From contig NZ_JACSRD010000184.1 in NCBI RefSeq assembly GCF_014879935.1, forward strand, positions 1-56,550: 56,550 nucleotides of DNA, written 5' to 3'. This document shows positions 52,974-56,550 of the stretch, piece by piece. Both the position numbers and the translations under genes were made by a program. Below the pieces are notes generated by a model. The model saw only the letters and a program-made list of their open reading frames with translations. It was not told the origin of the DNA and did no database searches. Origin of the DNA: Prosthecobacter sp. (GTDB taxonomy: Bacteria > Verrucomicrobiota > Verrucomicrobiia > Verrucomicrobiales > Verrucomicrobiaceae). Positions within the stretch are counted from its first letter, which is position 1. The number at the start of each line of letters is the position of its first letter.

Positions 52974-53083
52974 CTTCTTGGTCTCCTGTTTGCAATCCCT
53001 TTATAAAGCCTCGATTTGGGCTTGACCCCCACTGGCTGATCTTGCAGAATCGGCGCGCTTTGAACCAAGCCTGCTACCAGGAG

Positions 53084-53155
53084 GGTGTCTCCAGCAAGGG
53101 ACACCATCTGAAGCAAAGGAGCCGGTTCCGGTTGCACCCGGAATCGGCTTCTCTG
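53084..53155 (+). ncRNA. Two consecutive hairpins, the second terminator-like
   Basis: Hairpin 1: GGTGTC (53,084-53,089) pairs with GACACC (53,100-53,105). Hairpin 2: AGCCGGTTCCGG (53,120-53,131) pairs with CCGGAATCGGCT (53,138-53,149) around a six-base loop, with one G-T pair, followed by TCTCTGTTTT. This could be a small structured RNA with its own terminator, or the terminator of an unseen leader, in the 256-base gap between the divergent DUF2188 and XRE genes. No coding frame here is convincing. Confidence 0.4.
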
Positions 53156-53191
53156 TTTTGGAATTCGACTTTCCATTGCTCCAAAATGAAT

Positions 53192-53228
53192 GTTTACAAA
53201 AGATGGTCAAGGATATATTTATGTAAAC
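53192..53228. promoter_or_regulatory. Inverted-repeat operator of the XRE-ImmA/PIN unit
   Basis: GTTTACA (53,192-53,198) and TGTAAAC (53,222-53,228) form a perfect dyad with 23 bases between, where the A/T-rich -10-like word TATATTT lies. The second half-site touches the ATG at 53,230. Such placement is typical for autoregulation by the XRE protein encoded next. Confidence 0.6.
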
Positions 53229-53229
53229 C

Positions 53230-54309
53230 ATGACCACCGAAGCCCCCGACATCTTTTCCAAACGGCTTCGTCAAGCGCGAGCGATGAAGGGTTTAGCCCT
53301 GAGAGGATTGGCAGATGCGATTGGCGGAGCGGTCTCTCACACTGCCCTTGCCAAATATGAGGCAGGTCAGATGCAGCCAGATTCCGCTGTTTTGATCAAG
53401 CTCTGTGACGCACTGGATCAGGTGCCTGATTATTTCTTCCGCCCATTCACCATCACTCTTCAGGACGTTCGATTTAGGAAAAAGGCTTCACTAGGCGTGA
53501 AGGCTGAGCAGGCGGTTCGTGAGCGAGCCATGGAGTATTTCGAGCGCTACCATGAGATCGAACAAATCGTGGATGCTCCCAGCAAGTTCCCTGGCCGGCT
53601 AGCAGGGCCTAGCATCAAGACTCCAGAAGCTGCTGAAAAAATGGCGGATGAACTGCGCAAGGAATGGAAGCTGGGAAGAGATCCGCTGCCGAATGTGATC
53701 GAACTGATCGAGTCACATGGCATCAAGGTGTTTGAACTAGCAAATGCTGACCAGGATTTTGACGGATTCTCTGCTGAGACTGAGGCTGGCCCTGTCATCG
53801 TGCTGGCTGACTGGCTGAATGTGAACCTGCTCAGGAAGCGCATGACTGCCGTTCATGAGCTGGCGCATCTTGTCCTGCCTCTCGCCAAGAACCTTTCCGA
53901 GAAGGAGGAGGAAGACATTGTGAAACGGTTCGCTGGGGCATTGCTGCTGCCCAAGGAGAGCTTTGAGCAAACTTTTGGAAAGCACCGGACCAGTTTGAGC
54001 CTGGGGGAGCTGATCGAGATGAAGGCTAATTTTGGTGCCTCCATCTGGGCCATCATGATGAGAGCACGACAGCTAGGACTCATCGGCGAACAGGTGTTTT
54101 TGCGCTTCTGCCGGGAGGCGAATGCTTGGCGTGCTCAAAAACGTGAACCTGGTGATGACCTGTATCGTGGAAACGAGAGCCACTCCCGATTCAAACAACT
54201 GGTTCATCGTGCGGTCGCAGAGGAATGCATTAGCGCATCAAAGGCATCCAGCTTGCTCGGACAGACCATTGGTGAGTTCCGAAAAGAGTTCCGGGAGGTG
54301 TTTTCCTGA
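53230..54309 (+). CDS. XRE-ImmA/IrrE fusion protein (COG2856-type antitoxin/regulator)
   Basis: 359 residues. An XRE helix-turn-helix at about 10-65 (LRGLADAIGGAVSHTALAKYEAG) precedes a zinc peptidase domain with HELAH (His209, Glu210, His213) and a downstream FAGALLLPKESFEQ segment. ImmA/IrrE proteins cut repressors or toxins in response to DNA damage or other stress. The HTH suggests that it binds the dyad at 53,192. It ends five bases before the PIN gene, forming a toxin-antitoxin-like pair. Active-site residues are intact. Confidence 0.92.
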   Translation: MTTEAPDIFSKRLRQARAMKGLALRGLADAIGGAVSHTALAKYEAGQMQPDSAVLIKLCDALDQVPDYFFRPFTITLQDVRFRKKASLGVKAEQAVRERAMEYFERYHEIEQIVDAPSKFPGRLAGPSIKTPEAAEKMADELRKEWKLGRDPLPNVIELIESHGIKVFELANADQDFDGFSAETEAGPVIVLADWLNVNLLRKRMTAVHELAHLVLPLAKNLSEKEEEDIVKRFAGALLLPKESFEQTFGKHRTSLSLGELIEMKANFGASIWAIMMRARQLGLIGEQVFLRFCREANAWRAQKREPGDDLYRGNESHSRFKQLVHRAVAEECISASKASSLLGQTIGEFRKEFREVFS

Positions 54310-54314
54310 CGGCA

Positions 54315-54818
54315 ATGAAGATTGCAGTCAAAGACGCCTGTGTGTTGATCGACCTGATCAACGGGGGGCTTATTGGTGCCTGGTTTAAGCTTGGCATTGA
54401 GACATGGACGACAGATCTTGTGATCCGACAAGTCAGAAAGGAAAGCCAGTGGCCTGTGGTCGAGGCATTGCAAGCTACAGGTGTCATCAAGGTGAAGTCC
54501 TTCGATGATGCCGAACTAAAGAAAGTCCGTGATTTTCAGTATGCTGCGAGTTTGGGGATCGAGGATCAATCCGTGCTTTTTCTCGCCAATGAACTCAAGG
54601 CCGTTCTGCTCACGAGCGACAAGAAGCTTCGTGCGCAAGCATCCGCCGCCAAAGTGAGGGTGATGGGTATTCTGGGAATCTTGGATGAGCTTCTGGCGCA
54701 ATCCATCATCACGCAGCAGTCGGCAGTGGAAAAGCTGCAAGCGATGATGGAGCAAGGGGCATTCCTGCCGTCTGGTGAATGTCAGAAGCGCCTTGAACTG
54801 TGGCTTCGATCACAGTGA
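54315..54818 (+). CDS. PIN-like domain protein (probable toxin nuclease)
   Basis: 167 residues. Acidic residues fall at PIN positions: Asp7 (VKDACVLIDL), Glu43, Asp84 (GIEDQSVLFLANE) and Asp102 (LLTSDKKLRA). PIN proteins are Mg2+-dependent RNases and often toxins. The C-terminal ~50 residues are helical and extra. Being five bases downstream of an XRE-ImmA/IrrE gene, it is probably held in check by that protein or by a repressor it cleaves. The 198 bases after it (54,819-55,016) show no gene; a tRNA-like TCGAATCCCC word at 54,857 is probably chance. Confidence 0.82.
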   Translation: MKIAVKDACVLIDLINGGLIGAWFKLGIETWTTDLVIRQVRKESQWPVVEALQATGVIKVKSFDDAELKKVRDFQYAASLGIEDQSVLFLANELKAVLLTSDKKLRAQASAAKVRVMGILGILDELLAQSIITQQSAVEKLQAMMEQGAFLPSGECQKRLELWLRSQ

Positions 54819-55016
54819 CCCGCAGCTAAAGAAAAGGGACCCGGATAAATCGAATCCCCTCCCTTTCACTCGGTCAGGCCGACGTGAGTGTCCATAATGC
54901 CGTGGAGGGCCTCAGTGCAATGACCGTTCCTTTTGTGTCATAAACATTCGATAGGCTGGCGGTTCGTTGTTCATACCAACATTCCGTCAGACCTCCGCAA
55001 ACGATCAACCTCAACC

Positions 55017-55238
55017 ATGTCACGGCCCACCCACTATTCGCCCGTGATCTCCAGGTTCGTCGTCTCCGTCCTCTACCACGAGGCCCGGCAGCGCAGGATT
55101 CCGATGACTCGTCTCACGGATGAACTGCTGCTCCAGGCGCTTCGTGGCACCCCCGGATGGCAGACGGCCACCAACCTGCGAATCACCGACGATTCCGCCT
55201 CCAACACTCCGGCTCCTGGGATCGCGCAAGCGGCTTAG
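55017..55238 (+). CDS. Small basic hypothetical protein
   Basis: 73 residues from ATG 55,017 (an upstream GTG/ATG extension to 54,933 looks non-coding). MSRPTHYSPVISRFVVSVLYHEARQRRIPMTRL, shortened here to its basic helical N terminus, resembles a small DNA-associated protein of mobile elements; the C terminus is disordered. GC content jumps back up from the A/T-rich island at this gene. A terminator-like hairpin follows at 55,265. Confidence 0.65.
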   Translation: MSRPTHYSPVISRFVVSVLYHEARQRRIPMTRLTDELLLQALRGTPGWQTATNLRITDDSASNTPAPGIAQAA

Positions 55239-55264
55239 GGGCACTCCACCACCATCACCACAGG

Positions 55265-55299
55265 AAGCCCATGTGCCTTCACCGGCGCGTGGGCTTTTT
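55265..55299 (+). terminator. Terminator-like hairpin
   Basis: AAGCCCATG (55,265-55,273) pairs with CGTGGGCTT (55,288-55,296), with one T-G pair and a 14-base loop, running into TTTTT. It lies between the 73- and 175-residue protein genes. Confidence 0.65.
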
Positions 55300-55334
55300 C
55301 GTGTCCACACCCACAACCCAACACACACATCATC

Positions 55335-55862
55335 ATGGCTATCAAACTCAGCGCCAATTATTCCAAAAAGCTCGGCCTGCCTCAATACAGCAGCCACAGC
55401 TTCTCCGCCTCCATCGAGACGGAACTCTCCGACATCACCCAGGCGGAGACGGAGATCGCCAGGCTTTACGGCCTGCTCCAGCACTCTGTTGACCAGGAAA
55501 TCCAGCATCCCGGTTTCGTGCCGGAAGGCAATGGATCGAACGGCTCCAACGGCAATCATGCGCCGCAGAACGGACGCACCTACTCGACCAATGGCAATGG
55601 TCATCGTGCTCCTGCCAAACCGGCGGCTGATCGCTGGAACTGCACGGAGGGACAGCGCGGGTTCATCCTGCGCATCATCAACGAGAACCAGCTCCCCAAG
55701 CACGAGGTGGAAGACCTTGCGCAGCAGCTCTTTGGCACCGGCGTCAAGGAGCTGAACAAAATGCAGGCCAGCCAGCTCATCGAGGATCTTCTCGTGAAAG
55801 TGGGCAAGCCTGCTCCACGCCAGACCCGCTGGCAGCAACGCCCCACCGCCCAAGCCGCATGA
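55335..55862 (+). CDS. Hypothetical mobile-element protein upstream of the nuclease
   Basis: 175 residues. The N terminus KLSANYSKKLGLPQYSSHSF, then SASIETELSD, recalls a small family seen next to DNA-processing genes. A Gly/Asn/Ser-rich linker (about 68-95) leads to a C-terminal helical domain (TEGQRGFILRIINENQLPKH, KELNKMQASQLIEDLL). Two-lobed layout and linker suggest a DNA-binding adaptor, by inference only. The stop overlaps the nuclease start (ATGA). Confidence 0.72.
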   Translation: MAIKLSANYSKKLGLPQYSSHSFSASIETELSDITQAETEIARLYGLLQHSVDQEIQHPGFVPEGNGSNGSNGNHAPQNGRTYSTNGNGHRAPAKPAADRWNCTEGQRGFILRIINENQLPKHEVEDLAQQLFGTGVKELNKMQASQLIEDLLVKVGKPAPRQTRWQQRPTAQAA

Positions 55863-56550
55863 ACGCCGAAGCCAGCTCCATCCCCAAGGAGCCAGGCGAG
55901 AAGGACATCCTCAGCGACCTGCAACGAACCGTCTCGGCCTCTCGGCTGGGGCTGTTCTTGCAGTGTCGTCTGAAGTTCTACTTCCGCTATGTGCTCCGCC
56001 TCACCAAGCCCAAGACACCCTCGCTCCATCTCGGCAGCTCGGTTCATGCCGTGCTGAAGTCCTGGAACAAGGCACGCTGGCTGCAAAAGCCGCTCACGCT
56101 CAAGCAGGCACATGTCGCCTACACCACCGCGTGGGCGGACACCTCGGAAGGTTCCGTCACCTGGGAGCCTGGCGAGGAAGACGATGAGAAAACCACCGGC
56201 TGGCGTCTGGTGGATACTTACCTGCGGGAATCCCACGTTCCCGCCGAGTTGAAGCCTGATGCCGTCGAGGTGTCGGTGGAGGCGGACCTGCGCATGCATG
56301 GTCTGCCTAAACTCATCGGTATCCTCGACCTCGTTCAGCGCGGGGAGATCATCGACTACAAGACGGCCTCCACCACGCCCAACGCCGACAAGGTCATCCA
56401 CACGACCGAAATCCAGACCAGTGCTTACGCCATCCTCTACCGGCACAACACCGGCCAGCAGGAAAACGGCATGCAGCTCCATCACCTGGTCAAGCTCAAG
56501 AACCCCAAGGTCGTCATCACCACCATGCCACCCATGAGCCAGCAGCAGGA
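55859..56550 (+). CDS. PD-(D/E)XK nuclease family protein (3' end beyond the window)
   Basis: At least 230 residues, open at the window edge. Signatures of the RecB/Cas4-like PD-(D/E)XK group: SASRLGLFLQCRLKFYFRYV near 26-45, LGSSVHAVL with His63, catalytic GILDLVQRGEIIDYKT (Asp157, Asp166, Lys168), and QTSAYAILYR near 187. Such nucleases act with recombinases or helicases in phages and integrative elements. It starts in an ATGA overlap with the 175-residue protein and is probably part of the same unit. Confidence 0.85.
   Translation, partial: MNAEASSIPKEPGEKDILSDLQRTVSASRLGLFLQCRLKFYFRYVLRLTKPKTPSLHLGSSVHAVLKSWNKARWLQKPLTLKQAHVAYTTAWADTSEGSVTWEPGEEDDEKTTGWRLVDTYLRESHVPAELKPDAVEVSVEADLRMHGLPKLIGILDLVQRGEIIDYKTASTTPNADKVIHTTEIQTSAYAILYRHNTGQQENGMQLHHLVKLKNPKVVITTMPPMSQQQ

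Noticed and set aside
53001..53261. 86-codon minus-strand frame in the DUF2188/XRE gap
   Set aside because: It runs through the hairpins and into the XRE start and operator region, with no family resemblance.
54850..54890. tRNA-like T-arm word TCGAATCCCC as a possible attachment site
   Set aside because: Only about ten bases match a generic tRNA 3' end, they do not match tRNA-Gly(CCC), and no acceptor stem or cloverleaf is present.

Overview
The window reads as a GC-rich bacterial chromosome, most likely a Verrucomicrobiota member (Prosthecobacter/Verrucomicrobium-like). That assignment is an inference. It rests on large membrane-anchored Ser/Thr kinases with WD40-like or leucine-rich sensor parts, a PEP-CTERM micro-protein, a secreted sugar-phosphate isomerase-like protein, a DUF116 fusion and frequent ATGA/GTGA coupling. 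There is no rRNA, CRISPR array or intact insertion sequence.

1-39.9 kb is core-type chromosome. A heptamer repeat precedes a HAD phosphatase. Next come a CDF metal transporter, biotin ligase, a WD40-type kinase, argS, two small membrane proteins, a pectate-lyase-like protein and a DegT aminotransferase. A reverse-strand run follows: aspartate aminotransferase, cysK and a TPR membrane protein. Then rsmB, a secreted TIM barrel and a membrane spermidine-synthase-like protein.

19.8-26.1 kb holds a tightly coupled operon: acyl carrier protein, HxxxDG acyltransferase, two FAD enzymes (one with the WxWxIP halogenase signature), AMP-forming ligase and CPBP protease. It looks like a small, unassigned biosynthetic cluster. 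After it lie hom, the PEP-CTERM micro-protein, ggt and a possible polyvalent-kinase pair. On the reverse strand are a GAFTGA-less response regulator with its histidine kinase, a DUF116-polyprenyl synthase fusion, a Sel1 protein and a leucine-rich-repeat kinase.

At 39,984 there is a tRNA-Gly(CCC) followed by the 3' stub of a tyrosine recombinase, so an integration boundary is likely. From about 40.3 to 54.8 kb the DNA is visibly richer in A/T. Its centrepiece is a ten-gene, same-strand operon (40,610-52,574): TPR protein, sigma-70 factor, membrane GYF-like protein, cytosolic Ser/Thr kinase, J-like protein without HPD, GrpE-like factor, Hsp70 with an inserted beta domain, tail-anchored TPR protein, ClpA/C-like unfoldase with an IGF loop, and a proline-rich protein. 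This is a complete accessory chaperone/unfoldase set joined to kinase signalling and its own sigma factor, and it is the strongest candidate for an undescribed system. A DUF2188 protein and an XRE-ImmA/IrrE plus PIN toxin-antitoxin-like pair follow.

From 55.0 kb to the end the DNA is GC-rich again and looks like another mobile-element segment, ending in a PD-(D/E)XK nuclease gene cut by the window edge.
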